Source of the DNA: Isoetes taiwanensis
Lineage: Eukaryota; Streptophyta; Lycopodiopsida; Isoetales; Isoetaceae
Direction: 5' to 3'
Assembly (NCBI GenBank): GCA_021234155.1
Contig: JAJEKV010000028.1
Span: 9,188,134 to 9,252,133 of the forward strand
DNA length: 64,000 nt
This document shows, piece by piece, positions 10,846 to 21,881 of this stretch. Below the pieces are notes generated by a model. It did no database searches. It had not been told where the DNA came from and saw only the letters and a list, made by a program, of their open reading frames with translations. The translations under genes were made by a program, and so were the position numbers. How positions within the stretch are numbered: the stretch's first letter is position 1; every line of letters begins with the position of its first letter.

Positions 10846-11875
10846 CAATGAGAAAAGTGTGATGTAACCTTTTATTATAACACAAATATCCAAATATTTA
10901 ACAATGTTTAAAAGGAACTTAGCTCCTTCATGGTAGATACTGTTGCGTCGGTATCTCTGAGACCTTTGAATTAATCAGCATAGTGCTTATTTATAGGAAA
11001 CCTAAGTGGGAGTAAAGTGTTAATCTGAGCAAGTTTTGAGGTGAGGCTATCAAAAATTATGAACTCGATTCATCATCCTCATAAAGATCATAGCTATATA
11101 ATCAAAATGTTGTGGTGAAACATTAATGTCGAAATATAATATGTGAATATAGAAAAATTGCCTGCAAGAAGGTGATTAACTGGCTAAATATTGTAGAATG
11201 CGTGTAGCATTAGCATTGGCTTGGAGCCAATGTGGGTAGATGGCGTTGGGGTTTCTTAGCAAACAAAGTGAGAGGATATACTTGGGGTTTCCCAAAAGCC
11301 CATATATTTTTTATTAGGGTTTCAGAATATTCTATGTGCTAAACTTGAGATATTCCATGTCTTTGTTTTAGGAAACCACTTAATCCAACCTTTGTTCCAT
11401 GAAGGTATGAAAATGGTATCATGATCAAGACCTATAATGCCCTAACATCCTACATATCTTTTAATACTTGCTCTATGAGAACTTTCAATACAGAATATTC
11501 TTGTTATTTTTGATACAGAAAGTCAAATAAACATTCCCACATTTCTATGAGGAACGACTACAAAATCCTAAACATGATGATATGAGAAAGTGAACAAATA
11601 GAACAAAACTCTACAACAATACAAACTATCTTTTATGATTCCAATATGGTATAAATTAAAGCAAACTCATATTGTGGAGCTTGATTGATGCCCAATATGA
11701 AGTACTTCTCTAGATTATCAAAATAGAAAAGGAAGCAAAAGAGGAGGGAGGGGGAAGATGAGCTATTATAGAGCTATTTATACAACATTTTTCCTCCTTA
11801 CTATATATTGCATCACACTACAACATCACCTTTACGGATTAAAATGCAAATGTGGCATGTGGGCCAAAGCAATTT
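10846..11875. other. AT-rich stretch, probably Helitron interior
   Basis: AT-rich with no open frame above 65 codons and no recognised motif. It presumably belongs to the Helitron whose 3' end is at 10787, but this is inference. Confidence 0.3.
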
Positions 11876-11879
11876 TTCT

Positions 11880-12250
11880 TAAAGAGGCCTTTATATGCCA
11901 ACAACTATTGACTCTTGGTAAGTTCTCAATGGGGCCAAAATATTCTTCTTAAAGAAGCCTTTATATGCTTGATAAGTTCTGCAATGGGGCCAAAATATTC
12001 TTCTTAAAGAAGCCTTTATATGCTTGATAAGTTATGAAATGGGGCCAAAATATTCTTCTTAAAGAAGCCTTTATATGCCAACAACTGTTGATGCTTGATA
12101 AGTTACGCAATGGGTAACTTGAACATCTATCCTAAACTTAAAGCATAATACTGCACTTATTTATTTTGTAGATGCTTAATAAGTTCTGCAATGGGTACTG
12201 AACATCCATCTTAGACTTAAAGCATAATACTGCACTTATTTATTTTGCTG
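11880..12250. repeat. Two adjoining tandem repeats (55 bp and about 90 bp)
   Basis: GGGGCCAAAATATTCTTCTT recurs at 11931, 11986 and 12041, an exact 55-bp step, each followed by AAAGAAGCCTTTATATGC. From about 12098 a second unit of about 90 bp appears twice, with TAAGTT-GCAATGGGTA, GAACATC, AGCATAATACTGCACTT and ATTTATTTTG. Both arrays share the GATAAGTT-GCAATGGG block, so one grew out of the other. Confidence 0.85.
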
Positions 12251-13184
12251 AAATTATGTGAACTACTGGCATTAAAGAATATTCTTGTCCATAATGCCTA
12301 AATGCGAAATGGAAATGAACATTGTGGATGAGTTGATATTTTATGAATTATTGGCAATGAATTTTGGAAGTAACAACTTTGTGAGATGTGTTATGACAAC
12401 AAGTCATGTTTCAAATGCATTTAAAAAACTCATGTTCCTTGGAAAAACTTATTTTTCGACAAAATAGGTTTTACCTTGCTATTTCATGTTATATTGTACA
12501 CAATTGAAGCTGAAAAAGCAACATAATGTACAAACCCGCCAACTACCAGCAATGAGATAAATTATAGCTTCCACGCACTAATGATTGATGTTGAACCAGT
12601 TATGTCACTTGTCACTTGAAGGAATTACAAAGTGTGAAGCACATCAGGCATTAGAGGCCTGGTCATATCTAAAAGGCATAATACCCTTTCGCTTGTCGAT
12701 CAGATGGTGCTTTGCAAATTCTACCAAATTTTGTTACCAAGCATTTCCTGGCTAATGAGGCAACTTTTTGAAGTGCCCTTCAAGTTTTGGATCTAAAAGG
12801 CGTGGCACCCTTCGCTTTCCATTCCAATAGTGCTTTTTCCATTCTACCCAATTTTGTTCTCCATGGCATCGACTATTATCCATGGACTGTTTCCCTGCAA
12901 CACAACGCCAAACCGTCACTTTTTACAGTTAAATGCTCTGGAAATTGCACCCAACTTTAGTTCAATTTTTGATGTAAATCAAAGAAAATAGGACAGGAGA
13001 AAAAGGCAGTAGGTTATATACTCTACATAACGTGGAAAGAAGTAATACTAGCCACTACACTTTCAGGGGCTGCATATAAATGTGTTCCCATAATCTATGT
13101 TGAAACATGATGTCATCCCTATCCTTGGCGAGGCCAAAGTCAGAAAGTTTTGCAGTATAACCTTGCAAACAAAAACTTATTTGC
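12251..13184. other. Intergenic, nothing assigned
   Basis: No open frame above about 60 codons and no recognised repeat. Two related phrases (AAAAGGCATAATACCCTTTCGCTT near 12671 and AAAAGGCGTGGCACCCTTCGCTTT near 12797) suggest a small old duplication of roughly 125 bp. Confidence 0.4.
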
Positions 13185-13415
13185 TTCTAGTCGGCACACA
13201 CTTGACATGTATATATATACATTGATGTATACTTGTACAGTTTGACAGCATTCTTATTACTGCCACGCTTTTTCCCTCGAAAACCCTTCGGGGCGGGGGT
13301 TTTTTAACCCGGACAGCAATAAGTTTGCTGCGCTCCTTGTGGGTCCCATAGGTCGATTGGCCTCAGTGGACGATAAAAAATCATTCTCATTCTCATTCTC
13401 ATTCTTAAAACTGAA
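13185..13415 (+). mobile_element. SINE/LINE 3'-end family, copy a, tail (CATTCT)n
   Basis: It starts at GGCACACACTTGACATGTA, passes TTTTTCCCTCGAAAACCCTT, a GGGG-TTTTT-AACCC block and GGGTCCCATAGG, and ends in GGACGATAAAAA plus four CATTCT units. Copy b at 32745-32955 begins at the same base and has the same order and tail, which argues for a short SINE rather than random 5' truncation. The 3' half is shared with the LINE end at 25500-25925. The microsatellite-like tail instead of poly(A) is characteristic of this family in the window. Confidence 0.7.
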
Positions 13416-13447
13416 AGGAAGAACTACTAACAAGATTCAAAAAAATA

Positions 13448-13694
13448 TTCACACGGGGGGTGACTTCGGGCAACGAGAGCTGTTGGATAGGCATATTTAT
13501 CCCTTATTCCTTAATCTACACCGTACACAAAGTTCCTCGTTTGTGGGGTATGGATGTACAGAATTTGTTATACTGTATAACAAGTTTTACAAAATACTAT
13601 AAGATTTCAGGCAATATACTATATGGTGTTGATTTTATACATATAAAACATAATTATAAGGGCTCTCGCTGCCCGACGTCACCCCCCGTGTGAA
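13448..13694. mobile_element. MITE with 30-bp-class inverted repeats, TA target site
   Basis: Left end TTCACACGGGGGGTGAC-T-TCGGGCA; the right end read inward is TTCACACGGGGGGTGAC-G-TCGGGCA, followed on both sides by CGAGAGC with a further mismatch. TA lies just outside each end (13446-13447 and 13695-13696), as for Tc1/mariner or Stowaway-like elements. The total is 247 bp. The AT-rich interior has no coding capacity. The 87-codon frame across it is fortuitous. Confidence 0.75.
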
Positions 13695-13696
13695 TA

Positions 13697-14559
13697 TGCA
13701 CCCAAACCAAAGGGGGTTTAAGGGGGATTTTAATTTAAATGTGTTGGACCCAATGGTTTGTGTTAATTAATGTTAATGGTAGTTATGTGTTGGTTGTTAT
13801 ACTAACAAAAATTTTGGGCCCTTCGGGCCCTAACAAAAGAAAACATAGGAGAACTTTAAGGACCTATATATTAATTACTAAGAAGCTTGGATATTCTAGT
13901 TGAACACATGTATAAGAGGGCATGGTTCATGCTAGAACATGGATTAGTTCCAAGAGGAACATGCAATTTGTCCAGATATAAAGATAGCAAGAATATATTT
14001 AACTTTGAGCTATGAGTGTATGACAATAATAATCTGTGCCTTTCCAACGTGCACATACGTGACCTTCACTTTCTAATCTTCATGCATACGGCATTGTATA
14101 TTGTAAAATGTAATAGATGATATATTCGATATTTTTGGGGGATTTCAACCCACATACAAATCCTTGTGATATAAAATATCAATTTCATTGTGTTGATCAT
14201 TTCTTTTTGCTTCCTGTAAATATCCAAGTTGGAGCGCGTGCAGTTGTTTGGTGGCTAAATGCTGTAATAATACATCAGATAGAATGTGAAATAACATATA
14301 TATCAAATGGTAATAAAATAACCATGAATCAAATAACATAATAGATAACAGGCTTGCACAATAGATATGTTTCAAACAAGAACCTAAATAGTCCTAGCAT
14401 TAAGGCCTCACAGCAGTGTTAGTTGCCATCAATGGATTGGACGGAGGCACTGGTAACGTTGATGAAAGACATAATATTCTATGGGCAAAACAAAGAAAAA
14501 GATTTTTAGGCCTTAAGACTTTAGTGCACACATTGCAGAAACAACTAATAACTCAGCGA
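13697..14559. other. Intergenic, small hairpin only
   Basis: AT-rich and without a supported gene. A perfect short hairpin GGGCCC-TTC-GGGCCC lies at 13816-13830. Open frames up to 76 codons overlap on both strands without recognisable content. Confidence 0.4.
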
Positions 14560-14680
14560 CTAATGCAGCAATGCATGCAAGTTATTTAGGTTGCATGAAG
14601 CCAGGCTAATGGAGCAATGCATGCAAGTTATTTAGGCTAATGGAGCAATGCATGCAAGTTATTTAGGCTGCATGAAGGTT
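14560..14680. repeat. Short tandem repeat, GCAATGCATGCAAGTTATTTAG
   Basis: The block GCAATGCATGCAAGTTATTT occurs three times, near 14570, 14612 and 14645, separated by AGGCTAATGGA or AGGTTGCATGAAGCC. The GCATGC core is palindromic. Confidence 0.7.
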
Positions 14681-14941
14681 ATTTTTGCAGGTTACAGGGA
14701 TGATGATTGGATTGCATGGACAAAATACGCTACTGGAAAGTTTTTCTAAGGAGCTTTTTATTAACTTTAACAGATGTGTTGCAGGTATTCAAACACGTTA
14801 CTCATGATAAGATAAAACACCAGCTCAATCAAGGGAATAGAAGATAGAGTAATTCGATGAGCTACTCACGAGCACCAAAGACGAGTGGCAAAAACATAAG
14901 ACTACAAGCTCACAAAAAGTGAAAAAGAAAAACTAACCAGA

Positions 14942-15240
14942 AAGCTTGACAAGCACTCGTTGCACCACGCGGATTTGCATAAACTGAAAGGTTAGCCAAA
15001 GAACTGGCTGAACTCCAATGTAGAATAGCAACATCAAATCCTGAGTTCTCATGCAACTTTTGTGCCAACCATAGCAGCTCCTGGGCTAACTTTTCTGCTG
15101 TTTCACCGTCTTCTACTCTCTGCTAATGATCTTGCAAACTCATATTTCCTGGATGCCAAAGGAATATCATTGACAAGCTCTAGAGCACGACCGATTGCGC
15201 CTTTCGCCAATCCACTTGCGTCACAAGGCTACTACAACAC
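14942..15240 (-). pseudogene. Unrecognised coding-like fragment fused to a kinase remnant
   Basis: Read on the minus strand from about 15205, one frame gives GAIGRALELVNDIPLASRKY. After a one-base shift near 15115 a second frame continues through AEKLAQELLWLAQKL and LSVYANPRGATSACQAFW. It ends at a TTAG near 14944 that could precede a splice site. The amphipathic-helix composition and uninterrupted reading on either side of one shift suggest a real exon. The family is not recognised. It abuts the kinase fragment at about 15240 without an intron-like spacer, so it may be a chimeric or rearranged locus. Confidence 0.35.
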
Positions 15241-15244
15241 TCTC

Positions 15245-15683
15245 TTTCAGCACAACAGCCAAGCAATTTGATAAGGTTGCGATGATTCACCTGTGATAAA
15301 ATGGTTACCTCGTTCACAAAATTGTCTGTGCTTTGGTCGCCAGTGCGGTTGGATCGCTTGATGGCTACCACAGTGCCGTCTTCAAGGGTGCCTTTGTAAA
15401 CAGTGCCGAATCCGCCAGCACCAAGCTTCAAATCAGCCGAGAAGAAATTGGTAGCCTTTTGCATATCCGCATAGCTGTACAGTTTTGCAGCTTCTCTTCT
15501 ATGATGCGAAGTGATGATCCGTTGGAGACTTCTGAGCTGTCTGCTGCTGGGGCTCTCTGCTGGAAAAACAGGGTCCTATGTAACTTCTTCTTCCCGCTCG
15601 TATTTTTTCCATTTCCAATACACCGAAACCCCCAAACCCACCAGCAGCACAAACACTATCACAGCCACCGCCAGAGCACCTGT
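15245..15683 (-). pseudogene. Receptor-like kinase fragment (TM segment plus N-lobe)
   Basis: After an acceptor-like AATACAG, the frame encodes a hydrophobic transmembrane stretch rich in Val and Leu (about 15680-15625) and a basic stop-transfer KWKKYERE. A juxtamembrane region follows, then a kinase N-lobe: YADMQKATNFF, glycine loop LGAGGFGTVYKG, VAIKR with the ATP-binding Lys, a helix-C region NEVTILSQVNHRN and LLGCC. It resembles wall-associated or LRR-type plant RLKs. An in-frame TAG lies between the TM and kinase parts (about 15578). The sequence stops after the CCAERE motif, so hinge, catalytic loop and activation segment are missing. No extracellular domain was recognised upstream. Confidence 0.8.
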
Positions 15684-16137
15684 ATTTATCATTGGAAAAG
15701 ATTCGAGATTACAAAACACTCAACACAACAAGAAGCTTAGGTTAGCTAAGTTAGCCGCCTACAAGCGGCGCAGCTTCTTAGAAGTGAAGAAAGAATGCTT
15801 CTAGAATTTACTTTGAAGGAAAACATGGTTTGCAAGCATCAGACCCATCACACCAATTAACCCTGTATCAAACCAAATCCGGAACCCTAATCGCTTCAAA
15901 AATGTTTGTTTTGAAAACCACAAACCTAATATTAATTTGAAACATAAGCTAAAAAACATGCAAACAATAAAAGCCCCACAACCACACGATTTTCCCTCTT
16001 CTTTAAAATCAATGGCTAACAAATGGGTGCACTCTAGAAATACCATTTAGTATGTCCACGTGAATACGCCCGTGAAATCATATGAAAACCATGCCAAAAA
16101 GCGTATAAAATCACAAAAAAAACCCCCTGTTATAATG
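15684..16137. other. Unassigned flank of duplication segment A
   Basis: No gene supported. An 81-codon minus-strand frame at 15801-16046 is rich in Phe, Leu and Cys and shows no motif. The duplicated segment starts abruptly at 16138. Confidence 0.4.
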
Positions 16138-16397
16138 CTACATATTGTTTGCTCATGCAAAAAGGCAAGATCTTCTGTACCATAGAGCGCAACTTTCATC
16201 CTTATTGCCCACGTAAATGACAGAGCACCTTCTGCATTTCAAAAAATGCATATCAGTTCAAGTTAAAACATGCATTATAATCTTCAAGTTATGACTGTTC
16301 TATATGAGATTTACCTGTAAGAAATTAGAGCCTAAGTCTTTCTTAGAGCCTAAAGGTTGGAATAAGTATTTGGATTTCTGATAAGTTCTCTCCACAT

Positions 16398-16877
16398 CAG
16401 GGATAGGTTCTGTACGTATGAAATTATTTTTTCAGACGTATAAAGTACAAAAATACGTATTTTTGGGGAAAATATATATTTTTCGTATTTAATACTCGTC
16501 TAGGGAAAAAAATTTCACAGAAGGAACCTTCAGCTTTACGCTGAACTTTTTTTCGTATAGTTTAAACCTTTAGTTTCGCCGAAAAAAAAAAAAAAAATTA
16601 TTTCGCGTAAGCGAAACCTTCAGTTTCGCTTACGCGAAAAAAGTTTCGCGTAAGGTTTTGCTTACGCGGAAAAAAAAAAAATAAAAAAAATAAAAAAAAA
16701 TTTGAATCGAAAAAAGTTTCGCGTAAGCGAAACTGAAGGTTTCGCTTACGCGAAATTTTTTCGACGCCGGAAATTTTTTTGGACGTATTTTTGACGTATT
16801 AAACGTCAAATTTGTGCCGTATCAAACAAAAAATACGTATTACGTATAAAACGTATACAGTATTGAACCTATCCCTG
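16398..16877. mobile_element. hAT-type MITE, 480 bp, strongly palindromic
   Basis: The inverted ends are perfect: CAGGGATAGGTTC (16398-16410) and GAACCTATCCCTG (16865-16877). The 8-bp target duplication is CTCCACAT (16390-16397 and 16878-16885). The interior holds two perfect 17-bp-stem hairpins, TTTCGCGTAAGCGAAAC paired with its complement. Their loops, CTTCA and TGAAG, are themselves complementary, so the whole element can fold on itself. There is no coding. TSD length and CAGGG ends are diagnostic for hAT. A second, base-scrambled copy lies at 56416-56875 in segment B. Confidence 0.9.
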
Positions 16878-17525
16878 CTCCACATTATATCCAGGATTAA
16901 TTTAGTCATAACCCTCAATTCCAAGAAGCTCTGGTGTGCAATGCATTTCCTCTGTTTTTTGAATTGAGCTCTGTTTTTTGTCAGATTGAGGCCATGCTTT
17001 TCATCATCCCCATGTGAGCTAGCTCTGTTTCTCAGAGAAATAAAATCTAGATTGTCTTCTTCCTATACAGCATTGTGCCTGGCATTATTTCTAGACCCTG
17101 CAGAAAAATGTGGATTGATGATGCAATAAAAATTACAGCCAGTAGGATCAGGAGGCAAAAACAAAATGCATGAAATCAGATACTACATAACAAAAACTAA
17201 AAAAAATGCATTTATTCATTCCATTGCATGAGCTCTTTCTTACCACATATCTATTCTAGCAGAAAACACCAAAGCCATGTTTTCGACCTCGTACTTGTGG
17301 CTTTCTGTGCAACCCAACGACTGAATCTTCTTTGATGCACAAAGGGAAGAACTAAATAAAACCACGCTCCTAGCAAACACAATTATGACCTAGCAAACAC
17401 ACTAATGACCTATAGTGCAATTGTAGATTCCTTTTTCAAAAATCTAAAAAATTTACATTTTAGAGGTTTTCTTCCTAAAATATGTCCATAAAATAGTTTA
17501 ACAATCTGGAAACAAGCATTTTTGG

Positions 17526-17740
17526 GAAGGAAGGAAGGTTCTTTTATCATCAGCGGAGGCCAATCGGACTATGGGACCCAAATTACACGGGTGCAGCAAG
17601 CTCATTGCTACCCCGGATTAACCCCCCCTTACGAGGGAAAAACCATCGCAGCAACAAGCCTGCTAGCAGCTGTACAAATATACATATACCCATGAATTCC
17701 CGGCACCTCAGGTAGGGGCCCGGGGGCAGAGCGAAACTAT
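17526..17740 (-). mobile_element. SINE/LINE 3'-end family, copy c (segment A)
   Basis: On the minus strand it carries GTACAG, TTTTTCCCTCG, an AATCCGGGG-type block, GGGTCCCATAGTCCGATTGG and GATGATAAAAGAACC, then a (CCTT)n-like tail. The order is the same as in copies a and b. The piggyBac element begins 149 bp to its right. It is also present in segment B at about 57526-57722. Confidence 0.6.
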
Positions 17741-19431
17741 CAATAGTACAGTTAACAATATGAAAACAAGCATTTTTTAGGGTGAAACTATCAATAGTAC
17801 ATTCACTAAAAAGAAATGATGATATTTGACGAAAAAACAAAAAATTAACTTGATTTGTTATCTTTTCTTACAAGGTACATGACTTTCACACTAGAGTGGT
17901 CAGGTGATGGACCAGAAATGGTCCATTTGAACTGTTCACAAAAAAATTCATATAAAATCAATTTTGCAAAATCTAGTCAAGCCTTCCTAGGACTTCATAT
18001 ATGTCAGGCATGCTTCATGGGAAAAATATGCAAAAATGTAGACGACCCCATTATTGTGAGTTATGCTTTGGCAAAGTCGAGGGGGTCAAGTACAAAAACC
18101 TTATAGTTCATATGAAGTGAAACTGTCTTGGCAAAAAGATTTTTTTGATTTTTTTGGTTATAATGATATTTTTGTATACGAGATAGAGAAAAAGACCCAA
18201 AAATCCTCATGTCAATCCGAAGTCTGAGAAGGGAGATATTGCCATTCAAACATGCCAGGGTCAAAACTGTTTTCTGTCTGCTGGGAACCAGTATTGGTTC
18301 CCAGAAGGCAGTTTCAATGTATAAACAAGAACTTTTGCAAAGTTATGAGTTTTGAGCTCAAATTTGGCATACTAATAATAGATAAGTACCTCTATCAATA
18401 AAAAATAATTTTAGGCCTTGAATTTGAAGTTTAGCATTTCACTCTTGATTTCAATTTGAGGGAAGTTTTAGATGTGTCCAAACTCTCTTTGGAAGAAAGG
18501 AGACTCTATGTGTCCTGGAGAAAATCACAGCACGAAGGTATTGAAAAGTTATTAGACAAATGGAAAAAGAATCACAGAAAAAGAGTCAAGCATGTGCAGG
18601 GAAAAAATTAAGCATACTTTATTTTTTTTTTTATAAAAAACGGTTTGGATATTTTTCAAAATTTTACAGTATTTTATGATATACATTTGGCTAAAGTTAT
18701 TATTACTTACATTTATATGTATTTGGACTTGACGAAACTTTTAAATTATGTACTATAAACTTTTACTTGTTTATTTTTTCTAACTGAAAAAAAAAACAAA
18801 ACAAAAAATGTAAATTCAATTTTTGTAGCTTTAGATATATTGTACTACAATTACAAAGAATAATCAACAATCAAGGAACATATACTAATATTAAAAAACT
18901 TTTAACAGAAGCTCACAACATGGCTTATAACATCCATAGTCTGAACTACATTTAATGCAACAACACCTTCTAGATATTGTGATAAAATTGCACTTATCTC
19001 TAACCCTTGAAGGAAGATATTATACAATCAACTCGGGCATCTAGAGGGATATTGGTCATCTCTTACAATTCTTTTTTGAGGATCCATATGTGGTATATAT
19101 AATAGAAATTCATAGTTTGAAAAACTACTATCACTGATGATCTTAGGTGGCAATGTGTAAAAGTCTATAATAAGAATTTATTTTTGTTTGGCTATTAATT
19201 ATTTAATATATAAATATTGTAATATAAAGAAAGGCTAATCCCTTTTTCTTTAAGGAAAATGAGGAAAATAGTTTGGCTAATCCTAAAAAAATAATGGAGT
19301 ACTTGTTTTAACTATGGCTATTTTTTATTTTTTTAAAAGAAACCCCCCTCCACAATATTCGCCGCAAAAATTGTCTAGACCCCCTAAAAAATCGCCATTT
19401 GGCTATTAATAGCCACTAATTTTTTCCATGA

Positions 19432-21320
19432 GCATGTGCTCTCAAGAATTCATGGAAGGTTTTCGTGGTACAGCCTAGAACCTGGTCCACGTAACCCAAA
19501 GCCTCACTTGAAAAATAACAACACACTCATCTTGTAGCAAAAGAAGTTCAAATTGAAACCATAGTCCACATATAAGATGTTTTATTAGGTAAAAATAATG
19601 GGAAGCCCAAGTTGGACAAGTTGGTTGTGCAAATTGAAGGTTATTTTACAACACATATTATGGGCACCAATTACTAGCAAGCAAGCTTGGGGAAATGTTC
19701 ATATATTCATCCCACAATGCATGAAAGTATTGGAAGATATGAAACAAATGGAAAAAGAATCACAGAGAAAGAGCCAAGCATGTGCTCTCAAGAATTCATG
19801 GAAGGTTTCTGTCTACAGTTACATATGCAGACCAGAACTGGTCCACAGAACCCAGTCTCACTTGAAAAATAACAACACACTCATCTTGTAGCAAAAGAAG
19901 TTCAAATTGAAACCATAGTCCACATATAAGATGTTTTATTAGGTAAAAATAATGGGAAGCCCAAGTTGGACAAGTTGGTTTTGCAAATTGAAGGTTATTT
20001 TACAACACATATTATGGGCACCAATTACTAGCAAGCAAGCTTGGGGAAATGTTCATATATTCATCCCACAAAAATACAATGCATGAAAGTATTGGAAGAT
20101 ATGAAACAAATGGAAAAAGAATCACAGAGAAAGAGCCAAGCATGTGCTCTCAAGAATTCATGGAAGGTTTCTGTCTACAGTTACATATGCAGACCAGAAC
20201 TGGTCCACATAACCCAGTCTCACTTGAAAAATAACAACACACTCATCTTGTAGCAAAAGAAGTTCAAATTGAAACCATAGTCCACATATAAGATGTTTTA
20301 TTAGGTAAAAATAATGGGAAGCCCAAGTTGGACAAGTTGGTTATGCAAATTGAAGGTTATTTTACAACACATATTATGGGCACCAATTACTAGCAAGCAA
20401 GCTTGGGAAATGTTCATATATTCATCCCACAAAAATACAATGCATGAAAGTATTGGAAGATATGAAACAAATGGAAAAAGAATCACAGAGAAAGAGCCAA
20501 GCATGTGCTCTCAAGAATTCATGGAAGGTTTCGCTTTACGCTACATATGCACTTAACCGGGTCCACGTAACCCCCGCCTCACTTGGAAAATAACAACACA
20601 CTCATCTTGTAGCAAAAGAAGTTCAAATTGAAACCATAGTCCACATATAAGATGTTTTATTAGGTAAAAATAATGGGAAGCCCAAGTTGGACAAGTTGGT
20701 TGTGCAAATTGAAGGTTATTTTACAACACATATTATGGGCATTAATTACTAGCAAGCAAGATTGGGGAAATGTTCATATATTCATCCCACAAAAATACAA
20801 TGCATGAAAGTATTGGAAGATATGAAACAAATGGAAAAAGAATCACAGAGAAAGAGCCAAGCATGTGCTCTCAAGAATTCATGGAAGGTTTCTGTCTCAT
20901 ATTACATATATGCAGACCAGAACTGGTCCACATAACCCAGTCTCACTTGAAAAATAACAACACACTCATCTTGTAGCAAAAGAAGTTCAAATTGAAACCA
21001 TAGTCCACATATAAGATGTTTTATTAGGTAAAAATAATGGGAAGCCCAAGTTGGACAAGTTGGTTGTGCAAATTGAAGGTTATTTTACAACACATATTAT
21101 GGGCACCAATTACTAGCAAGCAAGCTTGGAAAATGTTCAAGTATTCATCCCAAAAAAATACAATGCATGAAAGTATTTGAGGATATGAAACAAATGGAAA
21201 AAGAATTAAAAAAAAAAGAGCCAAGCATGTGCTCTCAAGAATTCATGCAAGGTTTTCGTGGCATAACCATATATGCACTTAACCGGGTCCACGTAACCCA
21301 GTCTCACTTGAAAAACAACA
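19432..21320. repeat. Tandem array of about 360 bp x 5 inside piggyBac (segment A)
   Basis: The word GCATGTGCTCTCAAGAATTC starts at 19432, 19778, 20140, 20501, 20861 and 21225, giving steps of 346, 362, 361, 360 and 364 bp. Each unit contains GACCAGAACTGGTCC or a corrupted form, resembling the subterminal motifs of the element. Weak 60-97 codon frames recur in every unit (MGSPSWTSWLCKLK...) but shift between units and lack motifs, so they are not counted as genes. Units differ mostly in a 60-bp window that is rich in CAG and CTG. Confidence 0.95.
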
Positions 21321-21881
21321 AAACCTTCAAATTATGGCCAAAACAAGTTCAAATTCCAATGATCACTCACATCCAAAGGCTACTCTTGGATAAAAATATG
21401 GAAACCAAAATTTGAGATATTGTTCTTTGTTGCAAAATAATCATGTGCATGAAGTAAGTTATATTCATTAGAAAAAAATCTTATGGGAATTTAGTTGCTT
21501 GTGTATTTTATAAAGATAGAATATATTGTGTTAGGGTCTGTTGTAAAATTTGAGCAGGAATTTCAACATGGATTCACTACTATAAGTTTTGGAATCTGGA
21601 TTGTCTTAGTGACCATCATTGGTCCACATCACAAAAAAAATAGAAGGCATTACCTAACCGGCTCCATATTAGGTCTGCAATTTGAAAAACTAGTCACATA
21701 TACAATCTTCTTGTTACAAAAAATTACAGATTATATAACAGGTCTGAAACTTGTAGTTTCTCCCAATCTGAAACCATAAAACCTGTAACAAAAGCATGCA
21801 TTGGTTTTTTGTTGTCTTGATAGAAAATTTGCAGCAAACATTACTTACCTTGGCATGTCGAGTCTTCATACAATGATATCA

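Noticed and set aside
17889-17893. CACTA start suggesting an En/Spm element at 17889 and 29684
   Set aside because: The flanking TTAA (or TTCA) and the transposase type identify piggyBac; CACTA elements have 2-3 bp duplications and different ends.
19598-21224. Repeated 60-97 codon frames (MGSPSWTSW and partners) as a small gene family
   Set aside because: They are carried by the 360-bp tandem unit, change frame between units, overlap on both strands and show no domain.
19432-21320. CRISPR-like array
   Set aside because: Units of about 360 bp are near-identical over their whole length, without short repeats and unique spacers, and the context is eukaryotic.
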